Shown: in pieces, positions 20,205 to 28,289 of the stretch
How positions within the stretch are numbered: position 1 is the first letter of the stretch
How the letters are laid out: each line of letters starts with the position of its first letter
Source of the DNA: JAJPHY01 sp040754475
GTDB taxonomy: Bacteria; Actinomycetota; UBA4738; HRBIN12
DNA: 43,964 bases
Assembly: GCA_040754475.1 (NCBI GenBank)
Contig: JBFMCN010000072.1
Span: 1 to 43,964, forward strand
Direction: 5' to 3'
Program-made: the position numbers and the translations under genes
Notes under the pieces: generated by a model
What the model was told of the DNA's origin: nothing
Database searches by the model: none
The model's input: the letters and a program-made list of their open reading frames with translations, nothing else

Positions 20205-20686
20205 GAGGTTCCCGGTACCTCCTTCGAAAGCTGCTCAAGTAGCGACGCCATCTCAAGGGCGGCCACGGCTGCGTCCCATCCCCTATTGCCGTGCGCACCG
20301 CCAGCTCGGTCCATGGCTTGTTCGAACGTGTCTGTCGTCAGCACGCCGAAGATCACTGGTACGCCCGTGTCCTCTCCCGCCCGTCGGATGCCTGACGCTG
20401 CCTGCTCCGCCACATGGTCGAAGTGCGGGGTCTCCCCCCGTATCACGGCCCCAAGGCACACCACGGCGTCGTACGCACCCGAGGACGCCAGCCGCCTGGC
20501 AATGAGCGGCAGCTCGAAGGAACCTGGAACCCACGCCAGGTCGAAATCCTCTTCGGCGATCCCGCGCGCGCGCAGGCACTCGACGGCCCCTTCTGCGAGC
20601 TCCCGTACGACGGCCTCGTTGAACAGCGAGGCCACGACGGCGACCTTGCGGCCGCGCGCCTGCGCCTCCCCCCTGAGCTCCCTCAT
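20201..20686 (-). CDS. ribH: 6,7-dimethyl-8-ribityllumazine synthase
   Basis: Condenses the RibA-derived pyrimidine with 3,4-dihydroxy-2-butanone 4-phosphate, forming the lumazine used by RibE. 161 residues. AVVASLFNEAVVRELAEGA, VPGSFELPLIARRLA, CLGAVIRGETPHFDHVAEQA (with the catalytic His region) and FGVLTTDTFEQAMDRAGG are family signatures. It overlaps ribBA by 4 bases upstream and the cupin gene by 4 bases downstream. Confidence 0.97.
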   Translation of the reverse strand: MRELRGEAQARGRKVAVVASLFNEAVVRELAEGAVECLRARGIAEEDFDLAWVPGSFELPLIARRLASSGAYDAVVCLGAVIRGETPHFDHVAEQAASGIRRAGEDTGVPVIFGVLTTDTFEQAMDRAGGAHGNRGWDAAVAALEMASLLEQLSKEVPGTS

Positions 20687-21957
20687 GAGGAGCCCCCTCC
20701 CGCCGGAACCTCGGCCTCGTCGAGATGGTCGAGGATGTGACCGAGCTTCTCGCGCTTGGTCCGAAGGTAGCCGATGTTCTCCGCCCGAGGCTCCGTCTGG
20801 AGTGGAACCCGCTCGACGATCGAGAGCCCGTAGCCCTCCAACCCGGCGCGCTTCGCCGGATTGTTCGTCAGCAGGCGCATGGAAGACACACCGAGGTCCA
20901 CGAGGATCTGGGCTCCTATCCCGTAGTCGCGGGGATCAGCGGGGAAGCCGAGCTCCTCGTTCGCCTCGACCGTGTCGAGACCATCCCGCTCTTGGAGCTG
21001 ATAGGCCCGGAGCTTGTGGGAAAGCCCGATCGCGCGCCCTTCATGGCCACGGATGTACAGGACGACGCCGCGGCCCTCCTTGGCGACGATCTGGGTGGCA
21101 CTCTCGAGCTGATCGCCGCAATCACAGCGCAAGGACCCGAACACGTCGCCCGTAAGGCACTCCGAGTGGACGCGGACCAAGATCCGCTCGCCATCGCCGA
21201 TCTCCCCCATGACGAGCGCGACGTGGGTGAGGCCGTCGAGCTTGCTCTCGTACGCGAACGCCTGGAACTCCCCCTCGCTTGTGGGGATCCCGGCTTCCGC
21301 CACCCGGCGAACCAGCTTCTCCCGCTTCCGCCGGTACTCGATGAGGTCCGCTATCGAGATGACCCTCAGCCCGTGATCTTCCGCGACGCGCACAAGCTCG
21401 GGCAGTCGCGCCATCGTGCCGTCCGGATGGAGCACCTCGCAGAGCACGCCAGCCGGGTACAGACCAGCGAGCCGCGCGAGGTCCACCGCAGCCTCTGTGT
21501 GACCGGCCCGTCGCAACACACCGCCGTCCTGGGCCATGAGGGGAAACACGTGACCAGGCATTCGGATGTCATCGTGAGTAAGAGTGGGGTCGGTGAAGGC
21601 CCTGGCCGTTGCCGCCCGATCGAAGGCACTGGTCCCCGTCGTGGTCCGGCCCTTGATGTCGACAGAGACCGCGAACGCCGTTCCATGGCTCTCGTTGTTC
21701 CTGGCCACCATGAGCGGGATCCCGAGCTCGTCGAGCCGCTCCCCTGTCACGGGCATGCACACGATGCCGCGGCCGTGCGTGACCATGAAGTTCACAGCCT
21801 CGGGCGTCACCTTCTCCGCGGCCATGATGAAGTCCCCCTCGTTCTCGCGATCGGCATCGTCGACCACGATCACGATCCTGCCCGCGCGGATCTCGCCGAT
21901 CGCGTCGTCGATCGGGGCGAAGACGAAATGATCCAGCGCCTGCTGTCTGTCGTTCAC
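20683..21957 (-). CDS. ribBA: Bifunctional DHBP synthase / GTP cyclohydrolase II
   Basis: Makes both riboflavin precursors: butanone phosphate from ribulose 5-phosphate, and the pyrimidine from GTP. 424 residues. The RibB half (1-205) has DDADRENEGDFIMAAE, THGRGIVCMP, and MPGHVFPL followed by RAGHTEAAVDLA. The RibA half has RVHSECLTGDVFGSLRCDCG, with the three zinc cysteines, LYIRGHEGRAIGL and LTNNPAKRAGLEGYGL. The GTG start at 21957 overlaps the ribE stop (GTGA). Confidence 0.97.
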   Translation of the reverse strand: MNDRQQALDHFVFAPIDDAIGEIRAGRIVIVVDDADRENEGDFIMAAEKVTPEAVNFMVTHGRGIVCMPVTGERLDELGIPLMVARNNESHGTAFAVSVDIKGRTTTGTSAFDRAATARAFTDPTLTHDDIRMPGHVFPLMAQDGGVLRRAGHTEAAVDLARLAGLYPAGVLCEVLHPDGTMARLPELVRVAEDHGLRVISIADLIEYRRKREKLVRRVAEAGIPTSEGEFQAFAYESKLDGLTHVALVMGEIGDGERILVRVHSECLTGDVFGSLRCDCGDQLESATQIVAKEGRGVVLYIRGHEGRAIGLSHKLRAYQLQERDGLDTVEANEELGFPADPRDYGIGAQILVDLGVSSMRLLTNNPAKRAGLEGYGLSIVERVPLQTEPRAENIGYLRTKREKLGHILDHLDEAEVPAGGGSS

Positions 21958-22547
21958 CGGCTCGCCTTTCCTTCTGCCAGGAGCTGCTCTACGTACTTGG
22001 CGATCAGGTCGACTTCGAGGTTCACCGTGTCACCCACCCGGACGACCCCGAGCGTCGTCGCCGCCAGGGTGTGCGGGATCAGCGCCACCGCGAATCCGTC
22101 AGGGTCCCTGCCGGCGACGGTGAGGCTTACGCCGTCGACCGCGATCGACCCCTTCTCCACCACGTACTGGAGAAGGTCGGCGGGCACTCGCACACTCAGC
22201 CGCGCCCCGCCCGCTCCGTCGGGACGGTTGGAAACGACCTCGCCCACCCCGTCAACGTGCCCCTGGACCAGATGGCCGCCGAGCCGCGACGCGAGGGTCA
22301 CCGGACGCTCCAAGTTGACGGGGTCACCCACCGCCAGCCGCCATAGGTTGGTCCTGGCGGCTGTCTCGTCCGAGATGTCGAACGCGAGCGAGTTCTCGGT
22401 CCGTTCGACGACGGTGAGGCACACGCCGTTCACCGAGACCGACGCACCCACGTGCGAATCGCTCGTCACGGTTCCGCAGCCCACGACGAGTCGGCGCGAT
22501 TCCACCTCGCGAACCACGCCACGCTCCTCAACGATCCCAGTGAACAT
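21954..22547 (-). CDS. ribE: Riboflavin synthase alpha chain
   Basis: Dismutates two lumazines to riboflavin. The 197 residues form two lumazine-binding repeats: MFTGIVEERG...GASVSVNGVCLTVVE and GGHLVQGHVDGVGEV...KGSIAVDGVSLTVAG. The MFTGI N-terminus is invariant and fixes the start, which lies 20 bases inside ribD. ATG at 22547. Confidence 0.97.
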   Translation of the reverse strand: MFTGIVEERGVVREVESRRLVVGCGTVTSDSHVGASVSVNGVCLTVVERTENSLAFDISDETAARTNLWRLAVGDPVNLERPVTLASRLGGHLVQGHVDGVGEVVSNRPDGAGGARLSVRVPADLLQYVVEKGSIAVDGVSLTVAGRDPDGFAVALIPHTLAATTLGVVRVGDTVNLEVDLIAKYVEQLLAEGKASR

Positions 22548-23625
22548 AGGCCTCTACTCTCACGTCCTCACCGACCTGGTCAACCGAAACGATCCGCAGC
22601 CGCAGCGCGGCGGACAGGGGCGCGAACCCGCGCCCGCCGAGGATCCCGGGCGCTGCCGCGCCCCCGATCAGCTTCGGCGCCAGGTACACGACCACCTTGT
22701 CGACCGCGCCCTCCTCGATCGCGGACCAGGCGAGCGTCGGACCACCCTCCAGCAGCACGTTCTGCGAGTCCCGTTCGCCGAGGGTTGCCACAAGCCTCGA
22801 GAACGGGACTAGGCCTCCCTCCGACTCGTACTCCAGGACCTCCGCTCCCCGGGAGCGCCAGTCCTCGCGACGCTCGCGAGGGGCGAGTTCGGTGGTGGCG
22901 ACCAACGTGGGCGCCGATCCGTCGAACAGATCCCCGCCGGCGGGCACGCGGCCGGTAGCGTCGACCAGCACACGCAGGGGCGGGCGCCCCCGATACGCTG
23001 GGTCTCGGACGGTGAGCGAGGGGTCGTCGGCGAGCGCGGTCCCGGCCCCTACCACGATGGCGTCGGTGGCCCCGCGAAGCCTGTGCACGTCGAGACGGGC
23101 CGCCTCGCCTGTGACCCAGCGCGACGAGCCATCGTGGGCCGCCACCCTGCCGTCGAGACTCGCGGCCATCTTCCACGTCACGAAGGGGATGCCCGTCCGT
23201 ACGTGCTTCGCATACCCCTCGAGCTGCCTCTCCGCCAGCTCTGAGAGGACCCCGTGTCGAACCTCCACACCGGCGGCCTTGAGCTTGGCGAATCCTCGCC
23301 CGTCCACGATGGGGTTCGGGTCCTCCATCGCCGCCACGACCCGTGCCACGCCGGCCTCGATGACCGCCGCCGTGCACGGTGGCGTCCGTCCGAAATGGTC
23401 ACAGGGCTCGAGCGTCGTGTAGAGCGTCGCGCCCCGGGCGCGATCTCCAGCCTCTCGCAGCGCGACGACCTCCGCATGCGGCTTCCCCGGGCCCTCGTGG
23501 TAGCCCTCGCCCACGATGCGGCCTTCGGCTACGACGACGGAGCCAACAGGGGGATTGGGGGAGGTCAGACCCCTGCCCCGCTCCGCGAGCCCGAGAGCCC
23601 GCTCCATGTACGTCTCGTCCGACAC
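22528..23625 (-). CDS. ribD: Riboflavin biosynthesis deaminase/reductase
   Basis: Bifunctional enzyme for the second and third pathway steps, 365 residues. The deaminase domain (1-145) has HAEVVALREAG and LEPCDHFGRTPPCTAAVI, the zinc site; the reductase domain follows with TWKMAASLDGRVAAHDGSSR, GAGTALADDPSLTVR and LLEGGPTLAWS. The chosen start is GTG at 23625, giving the usual MSDETYMERALGLAERG; the ATG at 23629 is out of frame. First gene after the FMN riboswitch. The ribosome site is weak (GGTGGTGATGG) and lies where the riboswitch could control it. Confidence 0.96.
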   Translation of the reverse strand: MSDETYMERALGLAERGRGLTSPNPPVGSVVVAEGRIVGEGYHEGPGKPHAEVVALREAGDRARGATLYTTLEPCDHFGRTPPCTAAVIEAGVARVVAAMEDPNPIVDGRGFAKLKAAGVEVRHGVLSELAERQLEGYAKHVRTGIPFVTWKMAASLDGRVAAHDGSSRWVTGEAARLDVHRLRGATDAIVVGAGTALADDPSLTVRDPAYRGRPPLRVLVDATGRVPAGGDLFDGSAPTLVATTELAPRERREDWRSRGAEVLEYESEGGLVPFSRLVATLGERDSQNVLLEGGPTLAWSAIEEGAVDKVVVYLAPKLIGGAAAPGILGGRGFAPLSAALRLRIVSVDQVGEDVRVEAYVHWDR

Positions 23626-23696
23626 CCATCACCACCGTTCCCGGGTGCAGGTGCGGATGGGGCAGGACGGCGCGCCATGCTCGGCCGACACCACCG

Positions 23697-23822
23697 CCCG
23701 TCCTCTCCCATCCCGACTCTCACGGTCGGTCCCGGAATCTCACCGGGTCCACCCTCGAGCGGCTCCCGAGGGGTCGCGGACTCTCACCGCCGGTGGGGAG
23801 TTGCACCCCGCCCCGAAGACGA
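23697..23822 (-). promoter_or_regulatory. FMN riboswitch (RFN element)
   Basis: The leader RNA shows the conserved RFN blocks in order: TCTTCGGGGCGGGGTG, ACTCCCCACCGGCGGT, AGAGTCCGCGA, GGTGGACCCGGTGA, ATTCCGGGACCGAC, GTGAGAGTC and GGATGGGAGAGGA. It represses riboflavin synthesis when FMN is high. About 70 bases separate it from ribD. No hairpin plus U-run terminator is seen there. GGACGG at the element's 3' end can pair with CCGTCC near 23670, and CACC can pair with GGTG at the weak ribD ribosome site, so translational control is more likely. Confidence 0.93.
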
Positions 23823-23835
23823 GCTTCTGGCGGCC

Positions 23836-23841
23836 AGTATA
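23836..23841 (-). promoter_or_regulatory. -10 element of the riboflavin operon promoter
   Basis: TATACT, with a predicted start near 23829, seven bases before the riboswitch. The -35 is poor (CTGTTC at 18-base spacing). Confidence 0.55.
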
Positions 23842-23895
23842 GAGGCCGGGCTTCGCGCCGAACAGGCCGGACCGGCCGCGTCAGGGTGATCCTGG

Positions 23896-24828
23896 CTACA
23901 CCGCCGCACGACGGTCGACGGCGTACGAGGAACGCAGTTCGCGCTTGGCGAACTGCTTCATCTCGGTCGCCACTGCGACCGCCTCGCCGTAGTGAGCGAA
24001 GTCACGCACCGCCGTCGTGGCGACGCCGATCGAGACCGCCACCAGCGCGAGCCTCTGGACGGCACCCATCCTGTCCTCGACCTCGACGTACCCGCGCTCG
24101 AGGTCCTCGTCCTCGTAGAACTCGTGGATGTGTGCCTCGAACCGCTCGACGATTCGCTTCGCCACGTCCTCGGCGACCCCCGGTGGCACCATCGCAACGA
24201 AGTCGTCACCGCCGACATGCCCGACGAACCCCTCGGTGCCGGCGAACTCGACGACGGCGTCCTGGATCGTCCTGGCCGTTGCCTGGATCAGCCGGTCCCC
24301 GCGAACGAACCCCTTCTGGTCGTTGTACGCCTTGAAGTTGTCCAGGTCGCAGTACAAGACCGCGAAGGGCTCCCCGGCGCGCACCATCCGCTCGATCTCC
24401 TCCTGGATGCGGATGTTGCCGGGGAGACCGGTCAGCGGCGAGAGGTTCCGCATCTCTTTGGCCCGCCGCAGCGTCCCCTTCACGCGGGCGAGCAGCTCGA
24501 TCGGGTCGAACGGCTTGATGATGTAGTCGTCAGCGCCCGACGTGAGACCGAGGACCTTGTCGGTCGATAGCGCCTTGGCAGTCAGCATGATGATCGAGGT
24601 GTTCGAGGTCTGTGGGTTCCGCCGCAGCCGCTGCGCCACCTCGAACCCGTCGATCCTCGGCATCATCACGTCCAGCAGGACGAGATCCGGTCGCATCTCC
24701 CGAGCCCGCTGCAGCGCCTCCTCACCGTCGCCGGCAACCGCGACGTCGTAGCCGGCCGACCGGAGATTCACCTCCACGAAACGGGCGATGTCCGGATCGT
24801 CGTCGACGACGAGGATCGTCTCGGGCAT
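23896..24828 (-). CDS. Response regulator with GGDEF-type output domain (GGDDF)
   Basis: PleD-like signalling protein of 310 residues. The receiver (1-120) is intact: acidic DDD at 9-11, phosphoacceptor Asp53 in LLDVMM, Thr83, and Lys105 in IIKPFD. The output domain (130-300) has LTGLPGN, the metal site CDLDNFKAYND (Asp161, Asp163), and GGDDF at 206-210 in place of GGDEF. The Arg before the motif is His (HVGGDDF), and no RxxD inhibitory site is seen. It may make cyclic di-GMP or be a degenerate sensor. ATG at 24828 overlaps the rpe stop by one base and GGGGGG precedes it. No histidine kinase adjoins it. Confidence 0.88.
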   Translation of the reverse strand: MPETILVVDDDPDIARFVEVNLRSAGYDVAVAGDGEEALQRAREMRPDLVLLDVMMPRIDGFEVAQRLRRNPQTSNTSIIMLTAKALSTDKVLGLTSGADDYIIKPFDPIELLARVKGTLRRAKEMRNLSPLTGLPGNIRIQEEIERMVRAGEPFAVLYCDLDNFKAYNDQKGFVRGDRLIQATARTIQDAVVEFAGTEGFVGHVGGDDFVAMVPPGVAEDVAKRIVERFEAHIHEFYEDEDLERGYVEVEDRMGAVQRLALVAVSIGVATTAVRDFAHYGEAVAVATEMKQFAKRELRSSYAVDRRAAV

Positions 24829-25487
24829 CAGCCATCCCCCCTTGCGATGGCTGCAAGGCCCCGAGCCGCCTCCGCGATATCCGGCGCCTGGAAGATCGCG
24901 GAGGCCGCAACGAGAACGGTGGCGCCCGCCTCCACGCATCTCTTCGCGTTGTCGAGCTTCACGCCCCCGTCGATCTCGAGCTCCGCAGACAGGCCGCAGC
25001 GGTCGAGCTCTCTCCGCGCGGCCTCGAGCTTCGGCAAGGCCTCCGGCAGGAACCGCTGGCCCGCCCATCCCGGATTGACGCTCATGATCATCACGTCGTC
25101 CAGCTCCTCGAGGTACGGGTAGATCCGTTCCACCGGGGTCTCCGGATTGACCGTCATTCCGACCCTCATCCCCGCGTCCCCCGCCCTTCGGATGACCGGC
25201 ATCGGATCGTCGACGGCCTCGACGTGGAACGAGACGGCGTCCGTACCCGCCTCGGCCAGCTCGTCGAACAGGCTCTCGGGGGCCTCCACCATCAGGTGGG
25301 CGTGCAGCATCCGGTCCGTAACCGGTCGGAGCGACGCGATCACGACGGGTCCGATCGTGAGCGGCGGAACGAAGTGGGCGTCCATGACGTCGACATGAAT
25401 CACGTCGGCATGGGGCTCGACGAGCTTTACCTGATCGGCCAGATGGGCGAGGTCGGAGGCGAGGATCGACGCGGATAGCTTGCCCAC
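24828..25487 (-). CDS. rpe: Ribulose-phosphate 3-epimerase
   Basis: Interconverts ribulose 5-phosphate and xylulose 5-phosphate in the pentose phosphate pathway. The 219-residue TIM barrel shows LSASILASDLAHLADQV, VIHVDVMDAHFVPPLTIGP, HLMVEAPE, MIMSVNPGWAGQRF and ELEIDGGVKLDNAKRCVEAGA. The start is GTG at 25487, without Shine-Dalgarno; TACAAT stands 6 bases upstream. Ribulose 5-phosphate is also the substrate of RibBA downstream, a sensible neighbour. It overlaps the response-regulator start by one base. Confidence 0.96.
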   Translation of the reverse strand: MGKLSASILASDLAHLADQVKLVEPHADVIHVDVMDAHFVPPLTIGPVVIASLRPVTDRMLHAHLMVEAPESLFDELAEAGTDAVSFHVEAVDDPMPVIRRAGDAGMRVGMTVNPETPVERIYPYLEELDDVMIMSVNPGWAGQRFLPEALPKLEAARRELDRCGLSAELEIDGGVKLDNAKRCVEAGATVLVAASAIFQAPDIAEAARGLAAIARGDG

Positions 25488-25493
25488 GCAGCG

Positions 25494-25499
25494 ATTGTA
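25494..25499 (-). promoter_or_regulatory. Probable -10 element of rpe (leaderless type)
   Basis: TACAAT ends 6 bases before the rpe GTG, in the 21-base rsmB-rpe gap. A transcript would start on the GTG. No -35 seen. Confidence 0.45.
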
Positions 25500-25508
25500 G
25501 CCGTGGGC

Positions 25509-26804
25509 TCAGAAGGCTCGCCGGAATGCCGCGACGAACATGGCGTCGGTGCCGTGTCGGTGGGGCCAGAGCCGCACCCGGTGATCCGGCCCATCAGGTC
25601 CTTCGATCTCGGCCGGTTCGAGATCGGGCCGGTTCCCGAGCAGCGCATCGCACGCACCGTCGGTCTCGGCCCGCGTGAACGTGCAGACCGAATACGCGAG
25701 GCGCCCGCCCGGCCGAACCAGATCGGTTGCGGAGGAGGCGACCGCGACCTGCAGCCTCGTCAGTCCCGGCAGATCCTCTCCCCGCGGCCGCCAGAGCAGC
25801 TCCGGTCGTCGCCTGGCGGAGCCCACGCCTGAGCACGGCGCATCGACCAGCACGCGATCGAACGTACCCCGGAGTGCGGGTACTCGCGCGTCCTGCGCAA
25901 GCACCAGCGCCCGCAGGCCCAGCCGCGAGAGCTGCTCAAGAACGAGCGCGGACCGCTTCGGCGAGACGTCGGCGGCAACGACCCGTCCACCTGGTGACAC
26001 GAGACAGGCGATGTGTCCGGTCTTCCCGCCGGGGCCCGCGCACACTTCGAGGATCGACTCCCCGGGTCGCGGACCGAGGGCGCGGACGACGAACGAGGAC
26101 GCCTGGTCCTGCACGGCGAACCACCCTTCCGCGAACCCCGGCAGCTCACGCGGTGCTCCTGCCTCGAACACGAGCGAGTCGGGGTGGATGGCTCCCCTGG
26201 TTGCCTCGACACCCGCTTCGGCCAAAGCACGCTCCAGGGCTGCAACCGTCGTCCTACAGGTGTTCGTACGGACCGTGAGCCGACCGCGCTCCGCGAGAGC
26301 TCCGGCTGCTTCCTCCGCTTCCCGGCCGAGCTGCCGACGCAGCTCCCGCACCGCCCACTGGGCCAGGCCGGTGCGTACCGAGACGTGGGCATCCGAGGCC
26401 CCCGCCGGCCATGCAGGGGGGTCGCCGGCCACGCTCCGGAGGGTCGCGTTCACGAACCCGCTCTCGCGGGGTCCGGCAAGCGCCACCGTCTCGGACACAG
26501 CTGCATACGGAGGGATGCGCGTGAAGAGAAGCTGGTAGGCGCCCAGCCTGAGCAGCGCGAGGGCCCGGGCGGGCGTCCGTTCCAGCGGACGGTGCAGACG
26601 GTCGGCCAGTACCCAGTCGATCCGGAGCAACCGCCGCAGAGTACCGTAGGCGAGCTCCGAGGCCAGGTTGCGGTCGGACGCCGGCAGGGCTGCGCCCGCA
26701 AGAGCGGCTGGGAGCACAAGGTTGGAGTAGGCGCCGTGCTCCACGACTCGTCGGATCACCTCCAGCGCCACCGAGCGCGCAGACGGTGCGGACCGGGCGC
26801 TCAC
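25509..26804 (-). CDS. rsmB: 16S rRNA (cytosine-967-C5)-methyltransferase
   Basis: Modifies a 16S rRNA cytosine near the P site. 431 residues. The N-terminal NusB-like helical domain (ALEVIRRVVEHGAYSN, DRNLASELAYGTLRR) precedes the methyltransferase core: LEVCAGPGGKTGHIA (SAM binding), AQDARV, VDAPCSGVG (motif IV Cys) and YSVCTFTRAE (motif VI with catalytic Cys). The GTG start at 26804 overlaps the fmt stop (GTGA). The N-terminus Ser-Ala-Arg-Ser may be a little longer than needed. Confidence 0.95.
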   Translation of the reverse strand: MSARSAPSARSVALEVIRRVVEHGAYSNLVLPAALAGAALPASDRNLASELAYGTLRRLLRIDWVLADRLHRPLERTPARALALLRLGAYQLLFTRIPPYAAVSETVALAGPRESGFVNATLRSVAGDPPAWPAGASDAHVSVRTGLAQWAVRELRRQLGREAEEAAGALAERGRLTVRTNTCRTTVAALERALAEAGVEATRGAIHPDSLVFEAGAPRELPGFAEGWFAVQDQASSFVVRALGPRPGESILEVCAGPGGKTGHIACLVSPGGRVVAADVSPKRSALVLEQLSRLGLRALVLAQDARVPALRGTFDRVLVDAPCSGVGSARRRPELLWRPRGEDLPGLTRLQVAVASSATDLVRPGGRLAYSVCTFTRAETDGACDALLGNRPDLEPAEIEGPDGPDHRVRLWPHRHGTDAMFVAAFRRAF

Positions 26805-27742
26805 GACAGGTGTTCGCCGACGAGTGGCCGGAAGCCACGGACGAACTCGGCCGCGCTCATGCGCTTGCGCCCCGCGGGGACGATCTCCAGCGGCCGAAAC
26901 CCGCCTTCCCCCGTGGCCACCACGAGACCGTCTCTCCCCGCCTCTACCACCGTGCCCGGCTCTCCGGATGCCTCCACGGCCTCGGCACGCAGGACCTTCA
27001 GGCTCCTGCCCCGGAACCCCGTCTCCGCGGCCGGCTCCGGGGCGAGGGCCCGTACGAGGTTCACGAGCTCACGTGCGGCCTTCGACCAGTCGATCACACG
27101 GTCCGCGGGACCGACTTTGGGCGCGAACGTCGCGAGCCGGTCGTCCTGGGGTTTCGGGTGCAACTCCCCGCCCGAGAGCAGATCAAGAGTCTCGACCAGC
27201 ACGCGGGCGCCGAGCACCGACAGCCTGGCGCCGAGTGATCCGGCGTCGTCGGACGGGTAGATGGGTTCGGAGCGCTGTAGCAGGATCGGCCCCGCATCGA
27301 GGCGTTCCTCGATGACCATGGTGGTGACGCCGGTCTCGTGGAGCCCGTCGCGGAGCGCGGCCTGGACCGGGCCGGCCCCGCGGTACCGAGGGAGCAGAGA
27401 GAAGTGCAGGTTGACCGGAGCGATCACGGGCAGTCCGAGCACGGCCCCCGGAAGAACCTCACCGTACGCCACGACGACCAGAACGTCCGACCGGGAGTCG
27501 GCGAGCGACTCGAACCCCCGGCCGGCCCGTACCGTCTCGACCTCTACCAGCGGAATCTCGAGTCTGCGCGCCGCCTCGGCGATCGGCGTCGGCGTGAGAC
27601 GGTTCCCCCGGCCCGCAGGCTTCGGCGCGCGCGTCGCCACCAGGATCAAGTCATGCCGCGACCGGACCAGGGCCTCCAGCGGGGCGACCGACCAACGATC
27701 ACTCCCGAGGAACGAGACGCGAAGCGCGCGTGATCCTTCCAC
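26801..27742 (-). CDS. fmt: Methionyl-tRNA formyltransferase
   Basis: Formylates initiator Met-tRNA using 10-formyl-tetrahydrofolate. 313 residues. FLGSDRWSVAPLEALV begins the Rossmann fold; NLHFSLLPRYRGAGPVQAAL contains the catalytic Asn and His and the SLLP signature; EERLDAGPILLQ holds the catalytic Asp. A C-terminal OB-like domain follows. GTG start at 27742 without Shine-Dalgarno; TATCCT lies 7 bases upstream. Directly after def, giving the formylation/deformylation pair. Confidence 0.96.
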   Translation of the reverse strand: MEGSRALRVSFLGSDRWSVAPLEALVRSRHDLILVATRAPKPAGRGNRLTPTPIAEAARRLEIPLVEVETVRAGRGFESLADSRSDVLVVVAYGEVLPGAVLGLPVIAPVNLHFSLLPRYRGAGPVQAALRDGLHETGVTTMVIEERLDAGPILLQRSEPIYPSDDAGSLGARLSVLGARVLVETLDLLSGGELHPKPQDDRLATFAPKVGPADRVIDWSKAARELVNLVRALAPEPAAETGFRGRSLKVLRAEAVEASGEPGTVVEAGRDGLVVATGEGGFRPLEIVPAGRKRMSAAEFVRGFRPLVGEHLS

Positions 27743-27749
27743 GTCCGGG

Positions 27750-27755
27750 AGGATA
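27750..27755 (-). promoter_or_regulatory. Probable -10 element of fmt (leaderless type)
   Basis: TATCCT ends 7 bases before the fmt GTG; the same hexamer is used by the pyr promoter. It lies in the 17-base def-fmt gap. No -35 was found. Confidence 0.4.
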
Positions 27756-27759
27756 TCGG

Positions 27760-28278
27760 TCAGGGCGTGCGGGGAGCCTCCTCCGCGCGGCGCAGCTCGT
27801 GCTCCCGCAGCACACGCATCACCTCTCGGCGACCCTCGACGTCGAGCCGGTCTATGAAGAGCATGCCGATCGTGTGATCGGTCTCGTGCTGGAAGATGCG
27901 GGCGAGGAGTCCCTCGCCTTCGATCTCGATGTCGTCTCCACGGAGATCCTGCCCTCGGACCCTGACGCGGAGAGCGCGTTCGATCGGATGAAACGGTCCA
28001 GGGATCGACAGGCAGCCCTCGTCCCTGACGTCCAGCTCCTCGAAGTCCGAGAGCTCGGGGTTGGCCACGAACCCCTTGGCCCCCTGGCCGTCGTCGTACA
28101 CGAAGAAGCGCATCGAGATCCCGACCTGCGGTGCCGCGAGACCCACCCCCGGTGCCGAGTACATCGTCTCGAACATGTCGTCGACGATGCGCGCGAGCGA
28201 CACGTCGAACCTCTCGACCGAGCGAGCCTTCTCCCGAAGCACTGGGTCCCCCAGCTTGCGGATGGCAAGGATCGACAC
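27760..28278 (-). CDS. def: Peptide deformylase
   Basis: Removes the N-formyl group from new proteins. 172 residues with all three motifs: GVGLAAPQVG, EGCLSIP (metal-binding Cys) and QHETDHTIGMLFID (HExxH metal site). I chose GTG at 28278 because AGGAG ends 7 bases before it; the in-frame GTG at 28284 would have AGGAG only one base away. Eleven bases after the priA-like gene. The adjacent fmt makes the substrate's formyl mark. Confidence 0.96.
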   Translation of the reverse strand: MSILAIRKLGDPVLREKARSVERFDVSLARIVDDMFETMYSAPGVGLAAPQVGISMRFFVYDDGQGAKGFVANPELSDFEELDVRDEGCLSIPGPFHPIERALRVRVRGQDLRGDDIEIEGEGLLARIFQHETDHTIGMLFIDRLDVEGRREVMRVLREHELRRAEEAPRTP

Positions 28279-28289
28279 CGGCACGCTCC

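Noticed and set aside
20725..22812. 695-codon plus-strand open frame
   Set aside because: It lies antisense to ribBA and ribE, whose signatures are complete; its product is low in hydrophobic runs and rich in His, Asp and Arg, as typical of antisense frames in GC-rich DNA.
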